From Pseudoclavibacter helvolus (lineage in GTDB: Bacteria; Actinomycetota; Actinomycetes; Actinomycetales; Microbacteriaceae): a stretch of 64,000 nt of DNA. The stretch covers positions 1,054,001 through 1,118,000 of the forward strand of contig NZ_JACHWJ010000001.1 in the NCBI RefSeq assembly GCF_014191305.1, written 5' to 3'. Below, in pieces: positions 37,128 to 46,935 of this stretch. The notes under the pieces were generated by a model. It saw only the letters and a program-made list of their open reading frames with translations. It searched no databases and was not told the DNA's origin. Position 1 is the first letter of the stretch. Each line of letters begins with the position of its first letter. A program made the translations under genes and the position numbers.

Positions 37128-38579
37128 TCACCAGGTGGGCGGGTAGCGGTTCGCCCAGCCAAGCTCACCCTCGAGCTGCTTGGAGAGCCGCAGCAGCGTC
37201 ACCTCGTCCCCCGGGCGAGCTATCGCCTGCACTCCAATGGGGAGGCCAAGCACTGCGCCGGCCGGCATCGTGAGAGCGGGGAGGCCCGACACGTTGACGT
37301 AGGACGTGTACGGGGTGAACTGGCACTGCTGCTCGAAGTTGCGCTCCCCGTCTTCTGCGTTGAACCAACCGAGCGGCCGCGGCGTCATCGCGAGGGTCGG
37401 AGTCAGCACGACGTCGAAGTCCGCGTACTGCGAGATCACGCTGCGCTCGAAGGCAGCGAGCGATGCCAGCGCCGCCGCGAGCTCCGCCGCGCTCTTGGAC
37501 CTCCCCACACCGACGAGCCATCGTGTGAGCGGCTCCAGCTGCCCGAGCGCGTCGCCCTCGAGTGGGATGGTCGCGGCTCCGGACTGCCAGACGGTGCGGA
37601 ACGCGTGGAAGTACTCTGGCGCATCCGCCGGCGTGAACGGCACGAGATCGTGCCCGAGTCTGGCCAGCCGCTCCTTCGTCGCCTCGAAGACTCCGGCGAC
37701 GTCGTCGTCGAGGCTGATCTCGTAGTGCGACGACCAGGGCGACCACGTGTTGAACCCGATGCGGAGCCTTCGGACGGGCGTCGCAAGCGCGTCGAGGTAG
37801 GAGCGCTCGCCCGAGGGCGCCGTGAGGGCGCTGCGATCTGCCTGGCGCCCGTCAGCTCGACGGGCGATCATGCCGTCGAGCAGGAGCGCCGCGTCGGCCG
37901 TGCTCCGTGCCAGCGGCCCGGAGACCGGGAGGCCGGCAAGGGCGGCGATTCCCGAGCCGTCAGGCACTCGGCCCCGGCTCGGTTTCAGACCGACGAGGCC
38001 ACACGCGGACGCGGGGATCCGGATCGACCCGCCGCCGTCGGAGCCTGGCGCGAACGGCAGCAGCCCCGCCGAGACAGCCGCGGCCGCGCCTCCCGAGGAC
38101 CCGCCTGCTCCGAGCCCGCTGCCCCAGGGAGTCACCGCCGCCGCGGAAACACGATTCTCGGTGTAGGCCGGGAGACCGAACTCAGGCGTGTTCGTCTTCC
38201 CGAGGCTCACACCGCCAGCCGCATCCATCGTCGAGACCAGCTGCGAGCTCTCCTCGGGGAGGTACCCCACAAACGCCCTTGACCCGAAGGTCGTCGGCAC
38301 GCCGGCTCGCGGCTCGAGGTCCTTGTCGGCAAACGGCAGGCCCCAGAGCGGCGACGCGAGCCTGTCGGCGCGCAACTCGAGGGCTGCGCGGTCCTGCTCG
38401 AGCTGGCGGGCGCGCTCCAGCGCACGCTCTGGCGTCACCGTGATGAAGGCACCCGAGCGGCCTGCGTCGGCCTCGATGCGAGCGAGGTAGGCGCCGACGA
38501 GGTCAACGGGCGCCAGCTCGCCGCTCGCGAGGAGCTCCCTCTGCCTGACGGCTCCGAGTTCGTGCAGCTGCTCGCTCAT
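37128..38579 (-). CDS. amidase (amidase signature family)
   Basis: 483 residues, AAAGG before the ATG. The Ser-cisSer-Lys triad is present: Lys in LPFADKDLE, Ser in [13 protein letters not shown] and the nucleophile Ser in [12 protein letters not shown]. The C-terminal part ends [14 protein letters not shown], typical of bacterial 6-aminohexanoate/general amidases rather than GatA, which would sit with gatB/gatC. Substrate unknown; cytoplasmic. Unlinked to the convergent gene at 36705-37100. Confidence 0.9.
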   Translation of the reverse strand: MSEQLHELGAVRQRELLASGELAPVDLVGAYLARIEADAGRSGAFITVTPERALERARQLEQDRAALELRADRLASPLWGLPFADKDLEPRAGVPTTFGSRAFVGYLPEESSQLVSTMDAAGGVSLGKTNTPEFGLPAYTENRVSAAAVTPWGSGLGAGGSSGGAAAAVSAGLLPFAPGSDGGGSIRIPASACGLVGLKPSRGRVPDGSGIAALAGLPVSGPLARSTADAALLLDGMIARRADGRQADRSALTAPSGERSYLDALATPVRRLRIGFNTWSPWSSHYEISLDDDVAGVFEATKERLARLGHDLVPFTPADAPEYFHAFRTVWQSGAATIPLEGDALGQLEPLTRWLVGVGRSKSAAELAAALASLAAFERSVISQYADFDVVLTPTLAMTPRPLGWFNAEDGERNFEQQCQFTPYTSYVNVSGLPALTMPAGAVLGLPIGVQAIARPGDEVTLLRLSKQLEGELGWANRYPPTW

Positions 38580-38649
38580 GCTGTGCCTTTCTTTCGTCGG
38601 CCGGGTTTCCTAGCCTGGTGTCAGCCGGGATGACCAAGCCATGTGGGAG

Positions 38650-39372
38650 CTAAAAGAGGTGCGACTGCGAGACCGTGCTGCTGGTCTTCTCGACCCGCCA
38701 GTCCACGGGTTCGCCGCCCTGCTCGCGGAGCAGTTCGTTCGCGCGCGAGAACGGGCGGGAGCCGAAGAATCCCCTGGACGCTGAGAGCGGGCTGGGGTGA
38801 GGGCTTTCAACCCGGGGCGTCTCGCCGAGGAGCGGGGCGAGCGCCTGCGCGTCCTTGCCCCACAGGATCGCCACGAGCGGCGTGCCGCGAGCGACGAGTG
38901 CCTCGATGGCCGCGTCGGTCACCGCCTGCCAGCCGAGCCCCCTATGCGAGCCCGCAGCGCCGGGTTCAACTGTCAGCACTCTGTTCAAGAGCAGAACGCC
39001 CTGCTCGCTCCACCGCGACAGGTCGCCCGTGGCGGCTGGCTCGATCCCGAGGTCGTCCCGCAGCTCACGGTAGATGTTGGTGAGGCTTCGCGGCAGTGGT
39101 CGCACGTGCCGTTCTGTGGCGAACGAAAGCCCAATCGGGTGCCCAACCGTCGGGTATGGGTCTTGTCCCACGATGAGAACTCGCACCTCATCGAGGGGCT
39201 GCGCAAAAGCCCTGAGGATGTTCTTTCGCTCGGGCAGGTACGACCGGCCCGCGGCCGTCCCATCCGCCAGGCGCTTGTCGATCTCGGCGAGTCGGTCGGC
39301 CACGGGCTCGAGCGCAGGAGCCCAGCCAGGGCCGAGCCGGCCCAGGTCCGCGAGCCCCTGATCCCCGGTCAC
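38650..39372 (-). CDS. ung: uracil-DNA glycosylase (family 1)
   Basis: 240 residues from the GTG at 39372, whose GTGA overlaps the stop of the upstream peptidase gene; the open frame runs further upstream through non-homologous sequence. Base-excision repair of uracil in DNA. The catalytic Asp71 is in VGQDPYPT, Asn130 in LLLNRVLTV, and His192 in [11 protein letters not shown]. Last gene of a three-gene overlapping cluster with an S51 peptidase and an SDR. Confidence 0.95.
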   Translation of the reverse strand: MTGDQGLADLGRLGPGWAPALEPVADRLAEIDKRLADGTAAGRSYLPERKNILRAFAQPLDEVRVLIVGQDPYPTVGHPIGLSFATERHVRPLPRSLTNIYRELRDDLGIEPAATGDLSRWSEQGVLLLNRVLTVEPGAAGSHRGLGWQAVTDAAIEALVARGTPLVAILWGKDAQALAPLLGETPRVESPHPSPLSASRGFFGSRPFSRANELLREQGGEPVDWRVEKTSSTVSQSHLF

Positions 39373-40100
39373 TCGGATGCTCGGCTCGACGAGACCGTGA
39401 CGCCACCCTCCCCTGCCGTGAGCTGCCAGACGCTTCCGGACCCGAGGATCTCGAGGGCTCCCTCGCCGACCTTGAGCACCGTGTCCTCGTCGATGGCGAG
39501 GATGCGCTCGGCGAGCCCTGCCTCGATGCTCGCGGCGCAGAGGGCCACGAGGCCCCACTGCGCGGCATGGGCCTCGATCGTCAGGTCGACGAGCCCAAGG
39601 CCTGCCTCGAGCGTGACCTCGTCGAGTCCCTCCCCCGATTCCTCCGGGGCAACCTGCACGTCGCCGATGCGCCAGCCCCCGATGATCGCCTCGTCGGCCG
39701 CGATCGCGGCACCTGCGGAGTAGCCGAGGTAAGAGACGCCCTCGCTCACGAGCCGTCGGAGATCGGTCGCGAGCGGAGCCAGCGCCGCGAGGTAGGCGGG
39801 GGTGTGCCCACCGGCCACGAGGATGGCATGAGCCGTTGCGAAGCTCGTGAGGTCGATCTCGTCGAGCGGCACCCCTGCATCGGAGCTCCGGGCGAGCACT
39901 GGCGTCGCGAGGACGCCGGGGTCGAGCAACCTGAGGCGGTCGGCGAACCAGTCCGCGATGGGAGCGGGCGCCTCCCCCACAGCGATGATCGCGACAACCG
40001 GGGTCTCGTCGCCGGCACGCAACCGGGCCTCGCTCGCGAGCTGCGAGAGCGCAAGCTCAACACCGGGGCCGTCGCCCCCTCCGACCAGGAAAATGCTCAT
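39369..40100 (-). CDS. peptidase S51 / peptidase E-like, type 1 glutamine amidotransferase-like
   Basis: 243 residues. The nucleophile elbow is SYLGYSAGA (Ser128), preceded by [10 protein letters not shown], as in aspartyl dipeptidase and cyanophycinase-like S51 enzymes. A His is in IEAHAAQWG. No signal peptide, so cytoplasmic. Probably an alpha-aspartyl dipeptidase-like hydrolase; substrate inferred only. Its ATG overlaps the SDR stop by 4 nt (ATGA), and its own stop overlaps the ung start. Confidence 0.85.
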   Translation of the reverse strand: MSIFLVGGGDGPGVELALSQLASEARLRAGDETPVVAIIAVGEAPAPIADWFADRLRLLDPGVLATPVLARSSDAGVPLDEIDLTSFATAHAILVAGGHTPAYLAALAPLATDLRRLVSEGVSYLGYSAGAAIAADEAIIGGWRIGDVQVAPEESGEGLDEVTLEAGLGLVDLTIEAHAAQWGLVALCAASIEAGLAERILAIDEDTVLKVGEGALEILGSGSVWQLTAGEGGVTVSSSRASE

Positions 40101-40918
40101 TTGCCCGACTCCTCCGCGCTGTCCTTCATCTTGAGTGGTCCCCGGTGCAGCTGGAACTGCTCGCGCTGCGCGACCGGCCGCACGATGAGCTCGTCGACGT
40201 TGACGTGCCCTGGCAGCTGCAGTGCCAGCTGGATCGTCGCGGCGATGTCGTCTGCCGTAAGCGGGTGATCGACCCCCTCGTAGAGCTTGGCAGCGGACGC
40301 GCTGTCGCCGCGCATGCGCCTGAGCGTGAACTCGTCGGTGTGCACCATGCCTGGCGCGATGTCGATCACGCGGATCGGCTCGCCGCCGAGCTCGAGCCGC
40401 AGCACGCCGATCATGGCGGCCTCAGCGGCCTTCGTCGCGACGTACCCGCCTCCACCCTGGTAGATGACGCGCCCCGCCGTCGAAGTGACGGTCACGATAT
40501 CGGCGTGCGGGAACTCGTCCTGGCTGCTCGCAGCGGATGCGCGCAGCAACGGCAGGAACGCCGTGATGACCCGCTTGGTGCCGAGCACGTTGAGCTCGAA
40601 CATGCGCTGCCAGTCCTCGATGCTGCTCTCCTCGACGCTCTCGGTGCCGAAGGCCCCGCCAGCGACGTTCACAAGTGCTTCGACCTCGCCGATGGACGCG
40701 GCACGATCGCGCAGCTCCGCGACGAAGGCATCGTTGGTCACGTCACCCGCGAGCACCTCGGCACCCGTCTCCCCCGCAAGCTCCGCGAGACGGTCGGCGC
40801 GACGGGCTGTTGCGAGGACCGTGCGGCCTTCCGCACGCAGGGACCTGACCGTCGACCGACCGATGCCGCTGCTTGCTCCCGTGACCACGACCACACGCGT
40901 TCTCTGTTCTCCAGGCAT
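40097..40918 (-). CDS. short-chain dehydrogenase/reductase
   Basis: 273 residues from the ATG at 40918 (MPGEQRTRV); upstream ATG candidates are in non-homologous sequence. Classical SDR: cofactor loop VVTGASSGIGRS, NVAGG, Ser in TVTSTAGRVIY and the YxxxK site GYVATKAAE. The Arg-Arg after the second strand (TARRADRL) favours NADP. It resembles NADP-dependent 3-hydroxy acid dehydrogenase (YdfG)-type enzymes, but the substrate is not determinable. Overlaps the next gene by 4 nt. Confidence 0.9.
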   Translation of the reverse strand: MPGEQRTRVVVVTGASSGIGRSTVRSLRAEGRTVLATARRADRLAELAGETGAEVLAGDVTNDAFVAELRDRAASIGEVEALVNVAGGAFGTESVEESSIEDWQRMFELNVLGTKRVITAFLPLLRASAASSQDEFPHADIVTVTSTAGRVIYQGGGGYVATKAAEAAMIGVLRLELGGEPIRVIDIAPGMVHTDEFTLRRMRGDSASAAKLYEGVDHPLTADDIAATIQLALQLPGHVNVDELIVRPVAQREQFQLHRGPLKMKDSAEESGK

Positions 40919-41018
40919 GCACCCATCGTGGCATGCCTCGGTGTCCGACGCTGAGGGCGCGTGACGATTTGTGTCCCGCTCCGTTGCCCGCTTGAGCGCC
41001 CACTGCCACACTCGTGCC

Positions 41019-41038
41019 ACCCGACTGTCCAGTCGGGT
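41019..41038 (+). promoter_or_regulatory. stem-loop in the metY leader
   Basis: ACCCGACT and AGTCGGGT pair over 8 bp with a 4-nt loop, 12 nt before the metY ribosome-binding site (GGAGG at 41051). I found none of the conserved core of SAM-II or SAM-IV riboswitches, so its function is unknown. Confidence 0.4.
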
Positions 41039-41061
41039 CGCAGCCGACCCGGAGGCTACCT

Positions 41062-42351
41062 ATGACCCAGAGCTTTGAGACCAGGCAGATCCACGCCGGT
41101 TCAGCCCCAGACCCGACGACCAACGCGGTTGTCACGCCCATCTACCAGACGACCTCGTACGTGTTCGATGACGCACAGCACGCGGCCGACCTCTTCTCGC
41201 TCTCGCGTGCCGGCAACATCTACACGCGCATCACGAACCCGACGACGGCGGTGCTCGAGGCGCGAATCGCCGATCTCGAGGGTGGCAGCGGCGCCCTCGC
41301 CCTCGCATCCGGCCAGGCGGCCGAGACGTTCGCGATCCTCAACATCGCCGGCGCCGGGGACCACATCGTGTCGTCCACGTCCATCTACGGCGGCACCTTC
41401 AACCTCTTCAAGTACACGTTTGCCAAGCTCGGTATCGACGTCACGTTCGTCGAGGACCAGAACAACCCGGACGCGTGGCGGGCGGCTGCCAAGGAGAACA
41501 CGAAGCTCTTTTTCGGCGAGACCATCGGCAACCCGGCCGTCAACATCCTGGACATCGAGGCAGTCGCGAACGTCGCCCACGAGGTGGGCGTGCCGCTCAT
41601 CGTCGACAACACGATCGCGACGCCGTTCCTCATCCGCCCCTTTGAGCACGGAGCGGACATCGTCGTCCACTCGGCCACGAAGTTCCTCGGCGGTCACGGC
41701 GCAGTCATCGGCGGCGTCATCGTCGACGGAGGCACCTTCCCCTGGGACGAGCACAAGGACCGCTTCCCGGGACTCTCCGAGCCCGACCCAAGCTACGACG
41801 GCCTCAGCTACACGGGCGCGCTCGGCAACGCGAACGCGTTCCACACGAAGGCGCGCGTCCAGCTGCTGCGCGACATCGGCGCCTCGATCGCGCCAGCTTC
41901 CTCGTGGCAGATCCTGCAGGGCGTCGAGACCTTGAGCCTCCGCATGGAGCGCCACGTCTCGAACGCGACGGCCATCGCGAGCTGGCTGCAGGGCCACGCC
42001 GAGGTGCAGAACGTGAACTACGCGGGCCTCGAGTCGAGCCCGTGGAACGCACTCGCACAGCGTTACGCCCCGAACGGGGCAGGCGCCATCCTCTCGTTCG
42101 AACTTCGGGGCGGTGTCGAGGCGGGCCGCAAGCTCGTCGAGCGCGTGCAGCTCTTCAGCCACCTCGCGAACATCGGGGACGTCAGGAGCCTCATCGTGCA
42201 CCCGCCATCGACGACGCACTCCCAGCTCACGCCCGAGCAGCTGCTCGCGTCCGGCATCAACCCGGGGCTCGTGCGCCTCTCCGTTGGCCTCGAGAACGTC
42301 GACGACCTCATCGCGGACCTCTCACAGGCCCTCGACTCGCTTCGCGCGTAG
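41062..42351 (+). CDS. metY: O-acetylhomoserine sulfhydrylase
   Basis: 429 residues from the ATG at 41062, which has GGAGG 6 nt upstream. PLP enzyme of the Cys/Met family that makes homocysteine from O-acetylhomoserine and sulfide. Motifs: TRQIHAGSAPD, RAGNIYTRITNPTTAVLE, the PLP Lys in VHSATKFLGGHG, and VRSLIVHPPSTTHSQL near the C-terminus. Directly upstream of metX, which makes its substrate. With cysK/cysE this gives the window both sulfide-fixing routes. Confidence 0.96.
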   Translation: MTQSFETRQIHAGSAPDPTTNAVVTPIYQTTSYVFDDAQHAADLFSLSRAGNIYTRITNPTTAVLEARIADLEGGSGALALASGQAAETFAILNIAGAGDHIVSSTSIYGGTFNLFKYTFAKLGIDVTFVEDQNNPDAWRAAAKENTKLFFGETIGNPAVNILDIEAVANVAHEVGVPLIVDNTIATPFLIRPFEHGADIVVHSATKFLGGHGAVIGGVIVDGGTFPWDEHKDRFPGLSEPDPSYDGLSYTGALGNANAFHTKARVQLLRDIGASIAPASSWQILQGVETLSLRMERHVSNATAIASWLQGHAEVQNVNYAGLESSPWNALAQRYAPNGAGAILSFELRGGVEAGRKLVERVQLFSHLANIGDVRSLIVHPPSTTHSQLTPEQLLASGINPGLVRLSVGLENVDDLIADLSQALDSLRA

Positions 42352-42366
42352 GCGCGGAGTAGCCGC

Positions 42367-42372
42367 TAGCCT
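42367..42372 (+). promoter_or_regulatory. -10 element of a leaderless promoter for metX
   Basis: TAGCCT lies 7 nt before the metX ATG and 15 nt past the metY stop, so metX can be transcribed separately from metY. Confidence 0.5.
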
Positions 42373-42379
42373 GGCGCTG

Positions 42380-43588
42380 ATGGACTGGACAGATCACGGC
42401 ATCTCGCCGCCGAGCGGCAGAATTCCGAACGACGAATTGCGGGCGGTCTCACTGAGGCCGCCCGCCTCGGGCGCGTGGCGCGACGGCGACGACGTCGGGC
42501 ACCGGCAGTTCGCCTGGCTCGGGGCATTCAGCCCCGAGCACGGCGGCGAGCTTCCGCTCATCCGACTCGCCTACGAAACCTGGGGCACGCTCAACGAGGA
42601 CAGGTCGAACGCGATCCTCGTGCTGCACGCCCTCACGGGCGACTCACACGTCGAGGGCCTGTTGGGCCCCGGGCATCCGACCGCCGGCTGGTGGCCCGGC
42701 ATCATCGGCCCGGGTGCGCCCCTCGACACCGACCGCTACTTCGTTATCGCTCCCAACATGCTCGGCGGCTGTCAGGGCTCGACGGGCCCCGCCAGCCTCG
42801 ACTCCCGCGGAAACGCCTACGGGTCCTCGTTCCCCGTGCTCACGATCCGCGACCAGGTGCGAGCTCAGTCGCTGCTCGCCGACGAGCTCGGCATCTCGAC
42901 GTTCGCGGCCGTCATCGGCGGCTCCATGGGCGGGATGCACGCGCTCGAGTGGGGCATCATGTTCCCAGAGCGCACGAGGCGGCTCGTCGTGATGAGCGCG
43001 CCAGCGGCCTCTGACGCGCAGACCATCGCGCAGAACACGCTGCAGATCGAGGCGGTCCGCCTCGACCCGAACTTCAACGGCGGCGACTACGCCGACGAGC
43101 CAGCTGGCTTCGGCCCGCACCGAGGCCTCGCGCTGGCCCGGCGTCTCGCCATGCTCAACTACAGGTCGGGCACGGAGCTCGACGACCGGTTCGGCCGGAG
43201 CTGGCAGTCGAACCTGAGCCCGGAGCAGGACGACGGCCGCTACGCAGTCGAGTCCTACCTCGACTTCCACGGCAACCGGTTCACGCGCCGCTTCGACGCG
43301 AACAGCTACATCACGCTCTTGACCGCCATGAGCTCGCACAACGTCGGACGCGACCGCGGAGGCGTGGACGCGGCCCTGGCGCGAGTCACCGCATCCACGA
43401 TGGTCATCGGCATCTCGACCGACGTCCTGTTCCCGCCAGAAACGCAGCACCGCATCGCGGCCGGCGTGCAGAACAGCTACTCAGGCGATCGAGCCGTCAC
43501 GATCAGGTCGAACTTCGGCCACGACGGCTTCCTGCTCGAGATCCACCACGTCGGTGACGCCATCCGCTCCATGCTCGCGAACGGCTGA
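42380..43588 (+). CDS. metX: homoserine O-acetyltransferase
   Basis: 402 residues from the ATG at 42380; the earlier open frame overlaps metY antiphase. Alpha/beta-hydrolase-fold enzyme using acetyl-CoA. The nucleophile Ser182 is in AAVIGGSMGGMHALE; the oxyanion LHALTGDSH, the acidic member in STDVLFPP and the His in GHDGFLLE follow. No Shine-Dalgarno is visible; TAGCCT lies 7 nt before the ATG. The last 108 bp overlap the end of a convergent glycosyltransferase gene. Confidence 0.95.
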   Translation: MDWTDHGISPPSGRIPNDELRAVSLRPPASGAWRDGDDVGHRQFAWLGAFSPEHGGELPLIRLAYETWGTLNEDRSNAILVLHALTGDSHVEGLLGPGHPTAGWWPGIIGPGAPLDTDRYFVIAPNMLGGCQGSTGPASLDSRGNAYGSSFPVLTIRDQVRAQSLLADELGISTFAAVIGGSMGGMHALEWGIMFPERTRRLVVMSAPAASDAQTIAQNTLQIEAVRLDPNFNGGDYADEPAGFGPHRGLALARRLAMLNYRSGTELDDRFGRSWQSNLSPEQDDGRYAVESYLDFHGNRFTRRFDANSYITLLTAMSSHNVGRDRGGVDAALARVTASTMVIGISTDVLFPPETQHRIAAGVQNSYSGDRAVTIRSNFGHDGFLLEIHHVGDAIRSMLANG

Positions 43589-44869
43589 CCGGCCCGCGGG
43601 GGCCGCGGCGCTCGAGGCAGGGGCGGCAGCAGCGCCCACGGCGCGCCTGCTCCGGGGCCACATCGCCCAGAGCGCCCAGATGAGGAGCACGACGAGGAGG
43701 CCGTTCCGGCCCGCCAGGAGGGCCACACCCGCCGCGTGGGCGTCGGTCACGAAGTTGTAGTTGCCCGGGTAGATGATCTGCGTGAGCCAGGCGATGCACA
43801 GGGCGATGCCGGCTGGCAGCGCGAACCGTCGCACGTCGACGATGAGCCCGAACACGATCACGGGTGCGAGCCAGGTGATGAACTGCGGCGACCCGACCTT
43901 GTTGAACACGATGAACGAGAGCACAAGGGCCAGCGAGAGGGCCGGGAAGAGTCGCGTGAACGGCATCCCCCGCCGCTTCGAGACAAGCGCGAGCAGGACG
44001 ACGCCAAGAACCGCCACGGCGAGCACTGGCGTGAGCAGGGCACTCACGAACTCGGTACCAGGACCGTCGACCTGGAACGTCAGGATCTCCATCGAGTAGT
44101 AGGCCTCGTAGCCGGGAACCTGCATCGAAGCGAGCCACATGGGTACCGTGGCCGCGACGGCCTCCACCTGGAGTCCGCGGCCGGTCTGCTCCGTCACGAA
44201 CGAGAAGACGTTCGAGCCACCGCCGAGGGCAAGCGCGGGGATGAGAACGGCGGCGCAGACCACCACTGCGCCGGCCGCCAGCCAGAGCCGGTGGCGCAGG
44301 ACGATGAAGGCTGCCGCGAATACGGCGGCAGGCCAGATCTTCAGCCAGGCGCCGAAGGTCAGGAGCGCGCCGGCGACCTCGGGCCTACGGCGGAGAGCAA
44401 GCAGGGCGAGGATCGCGATGGGAACACTCACGGCGTCGATCCGGCCGAGGGCAACAGGCCCGAGCAACGCCATGAGGGCGAGCCACCACCAGGCGGCGAT
44501 CTGACGCAGGCGCGCATTCTGAGCAGCCGGGCGCCAGAGGGTCAGGGCCGCAAACGCCACGGCGTTACCCGCGGCGGCAACCAGCAGCCAGCCCAGGCCG
44601 TAGTTCGCCTGTCCGCCCACGACGTCGGCGAGCAGCATGGGCAACAGCGAAGGGAGCGGATACACGAACGTCGTGTCGATGCCGGGCACCTGCCCGAGCT
44701 GCGCCTGGTCCACCCATCCGCGATAGACCTGGAAGACGTCGCCCATGGGGTTCGAGAGCGAATAGAGGTTCACGAGGATCAGCACGTAGTGGACGCCCGC
44801 GAAGGCAAGCCAGAGCGTCACGATCGAGAGAGGGCCTCGCCAATGGCGCGCGATCCACGACGTAGTCAT
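43481..44869 (-). CDS. GT87-like polyprenyl-phosphate mannosyltransferase (DUF2029), multi-pass membrane protein
   Basis: 462 residues from the ATG at 44869; a TTG nine nt upstream lies within a TAGCTT hexamer that is 7 nt before the ATG, so I prefer the ATG and a leaderless start. About ten or more hydrophobic segments and an acidic loop after TM1 (VFQVYRGWVDQAQLGQVPG) fit GT-C transferases of the GT87 type, which mannosylate envelope lipids. The last 36 codons (after residue about 425) are antisense to the end of metX and read as a polar, acidic tail. Confidence 0.8.
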   Translation of the reverse strand: MTTSWIARHWRGPLSIVTLWLAFAGVHYVLILVNLYSLSNPMGDVFQVYRGWVDQAQLGQVPGIDTTFVYPLPSLLPMLLADVVGGQANYGLGWLLVAAAGNAVAFAALTLWRPAAQNARLRQIAAWWWLALMALLGPVALGRIDAVSVPIAILALLALRRRPEVAGALLTFGAWLKIWPAAVFAAAFIVLRHRLWLAAGAVVVCAAVLIPALALGGGSNVFSFVTEQTGRGLQVEAVAATVPMWLASMQVPGYEAYYSMEILTFQVDGPGTEFVSALLTPVLAVAVLGVVLLALVSKRRGMPFTRLFPALSLALVLSFIVFNKVGSPQFITWLAPVIVFGLIVDVRRFALPAGIALCIAWLTQIIYPGNYNFVTDAHAAGVALLAGRNGLLVVLLIWALWAMWPRSRRAVGAAAAPASSAAAPAGRSAVREHGADGVTDVVDLEQEAVVAEVRPDRDGSIA

Positions 44870-44876
44870 GCCGGAC

Positions 44877-44882
44877 AAGCTA
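44877..44882 (-). promoter_or_regulatory. -10 element of a leaderless promoter for the GT87-like gene
   Basis: TAGCTT, then GTCCGGC, then ATG at 44869. The hexamer covers the alternative TTG start, which argues against that start. Confidence 0.5.
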
Positions 44883-44889
44883 CCCCAGC

Positions 44890-45825
44890 TCAGGCGTGGA
44901 GCTTGGACGCCACGAGCGCGCCGACGAGGCGCGGCAGCACGGCGGTCGCGTCGCTCGCCCTGATCGGGGCCCCAGGGCCGTGCGCCCTGAGCTCGTCGAT
45001 CGGAGCGAGGAGTTGTGCCGAGGCAGCGGTGTTGCCTGCGTTCAACTGCGAGGCCAGCCAGCCGGCCCGAGCGTGCAGCCAGACCGCGGCCGCCGCCAGC
45101 TGCTGCGGCTCTGGCTGCTCGGCGACCTCACGCTTCGAGGCTACGGCGCTCAGGGCACCCATGGCCCCAGCCAGCACATCACCAGTGCCCGCCGTCGCCA
45201 GCCAGGCGCCAGGCGCATCCACGATGATCGTGGGCCCGTCGCCGGCGATGTAGGTGCGGTGTCCCTTGAGCACCAACGTGCAGCCGAGGCGGTCGGTCAC
45301 AAGCCGAACGGCCTGCTCCGGCTCCTTGATGACATCGGTAGCGTGCACCTCGGTGTTCTCGAGCTTCGTGATGAGGGCGGCGAGCTCAGCCGCGTGAGGC
45401 GTGAGGATGCACCGGCGAACGTGGTGACCGCCGAGCACACGCTTGGCGATCTGGCCGAGCGCGCCGGAGTCGGCGATGACGGTCGCGTCGAGCTCGCGGG
45501 CGCGGTCGAGCGCCTCGCGCGCTTCGCTCGTCCGGCGGACGTCCTTCGGGTCAACGCCCGACCCCACGACAAGCGCGTCGAACGACGCGAGGTCGGCGAC
45601 GACCTCAGGGCTCTGCCACAGCACCGCCTTGGTCTCGGCATCGCCGCCTGAATAGCGGACCATGCCGATGCCGGTGGCGAGTGCGGCCCTCGTCCCGAGG
45701 ACGGCGGCCCCCGGGTAGTGCGTCGAGCCGGTCACGAAGGCGGCGACGCCCCTCCGGTACTTGTGGTCGTCCTCACGCGGCGCGAACACGCTGGCAGCGG
45801 CGTCTTGAGCTTGGAATTCCCTCAC
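44890..45825 (-). CDS. nnrD: ADP-dependent NAD(P)H-hydrate dehydratase (NnrD)
   Basis: 311 residues from the GTG at 45825; a GTG at 45855 is a possible alternative. Repairs hydrated NADH/NADPH. Ribokinase-like fold with KYRRGVAAFVTGS at the start, VVGSGVDP, ILTPHAAELAAL, LVLKGHRTYIA and the GTGDVLAGAMG phosphate-loop motif. It stands alone without the NnrE epimerase domain often fused to it. A CAGGAT hexamer 6 nt before the GTG may be a -10. Confidence 0.9.
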   Translation of the reverse strand: MREFQAQDAAASVFAPREDDHKYRRGVAAFVTGSTHYPGAAVLGTRAALATGIGMVRYSGGDAETKAVLWQSPEVVADLASFDALVVGSGVDPKDVRRTSEAREALDRARELDATVIADSGALGQIAKRVLGGHHVRRCILTPHAAELAALITKLENTEVHATDVIKEPEQAVRLVTDRLGCTLVLKGHRTYIAGDGPTIIVDAPGAWLATAGTGDVLAGAMGALSAVASKREVAEQPEPQQLAAAAVWLHARAGWLASQLNAGNTAASAQLLAPIDELRAHGPGAPIRASDATAVLPRLVGALVASKLHA

Positions 45826-45891
45826 CCGGCCATCCTGGTCTCTCTTGGGCGACACGCCAAGTCGGCTCCCAGGCCGTACGCGGGCTGGGGC

Positions 45892-46935
45892 TCAGTGCCG
45901 GGCCGTCGCGTCCCTGATCTCCCCCACGAGTTCCTCGATGATGTCCTCCAAGAAGAGCACTCCGAGCGTGTTGCCCTCCCGGTCGAGCACGCGCGCCAGG
46001 TGGCTCCCCGTGCGCCGCATCGTCGCCAGGGCGTCCTCGAGGTCCGCCTCGTCGTGGATCGAGTCGAGCGAACGGACGCGCTTCGCCGGAATCGGATGAT
46101 CGAATTCGCCTGGCTCGTCGAGGTCGAGCACGTCCTTCAGATGGACGTAGCCCGCGTATCCGCCCTCTGCGTCGAGAATGATGTAGCGCGAGTACCCGTG
46201 CTCGGAGACTGCGCGCTGCAGCATCTCGGGGGTCGCGTCCGGCGGGAGTACAACAAGCTGCTCGCCGGCGATCGCCACGGAAGCGACCTTCTTCGCCGTG
46301 AACTCGAAGGTGTTCGAGAGGGTGCCTGCGCGGTCCATGAGCACCCCCTCGCGCTTCGACTGCTCGACGATGCCTGCCACCTCGTCGAACGTGAACGCAC
46401 TGGTCGTCTCCGCCTTCGGCTCGACTCCGAAGAGCCGCAAGGTGGTGTTCGCGATGCCGTTGAGCGCCCAGATGACCGGCGCGAAGAGCCTCGAGAAGAA
46501 CACGAGCGGAGGGGCGAGCAGCAGCGCAGCACGATCCGGGACCGAGAACGAGATGTTCTTCGGGACCATCTCGCCGAGCACGACGTGCAGGTAGGAGACC
46601 ACGATGAGCGCAACGACAAACGCGATCGTGGAGATCATCTCCTCGCCGAGGCCTGTCGCGGAGAGCGGGATCTCGAGGAGGTGGTGGAGCGCGGGTTCCG
46701 AGACGTTGAGGATGAGGAGCGAGCAGACCGTGATGCCCAGCTGGCTCGTCGCGAGCATGCCGGTTGCATGCTCCATCGCGTAGAGCGTCTGCTGCGCCGC
46801 CTTGCTTCCACGCTCGGCGCGGGGCTCGATCTGCGAGCGCTTCGCCGAGATGACGGCGAACTCCGCCCCGACGAAGAAGGCGTTCGCTGCGAGGAGGACC
46901 ACGAGCCAGGCGAGTCCAGACCAGTACTCAGCCAC
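45892..46935 (-). CDS. CNNM-domain/CBS membrane protein (hemolysin C family)
   Basis: 347 residues from the GTG at 46935, which overlaps the stop of the upstream paralogue by 8 nt. N-terminal CNNM membrane domain with four helices (WLVVLLAANAFFVGAEFAVIS, LATSQLGITVCSLL, VVLGEMVPKN) and a cytoplasmic CBS pair (about 200-330; YSRYIILDAEGGYAGYVHLKD, VLFLEDIIEELVGEI). CNNM/CorC relatives include magnesium and possibly sodium transporters; the ion is not determinable. Shorter than its neighbour by lack of the C-terminal CorC/HlyC transporter-associated domain. Confidence 0.9.
   Translation of the reverse strand: MAEYWSGLAWLVVLLAANAFFVGAEFAVISAKRSQIEPRAERGSKAAQQTLYAMEHATGMLATSQLGITVCSLLILNVSEPALHHLLEIPLSATGLGEEMISTIAFVVALIVVSYLHVVLGEMVPKNISFSVPDRAALLLAPPLVFFSRLFAPVIWALNGIANTTLRLFGVEPKAETTSAFTFDEVAGIVEQSKREGVLMDRAGTLSNTFEFTAKKVASVAIAGEQLVVLPPDATPEMLQRAVSEHGYSRYIILDAEGGYAGYVHLKDVLDLDEPGEFDHPIPAKRVRSLDSIHDEADLEDALATMRRTGSHLARVLDREGNTLGVLFLEDIIEELVGEIRDATARH

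Noticed and set aside
40940-41061. SAM riboswitch upstream of metY
   Set aside because: The leader has a small stem-loop but none of the conserved core bases of SAM-II or SAM-IV motifs that I could align by eye; a covariance search would decide.
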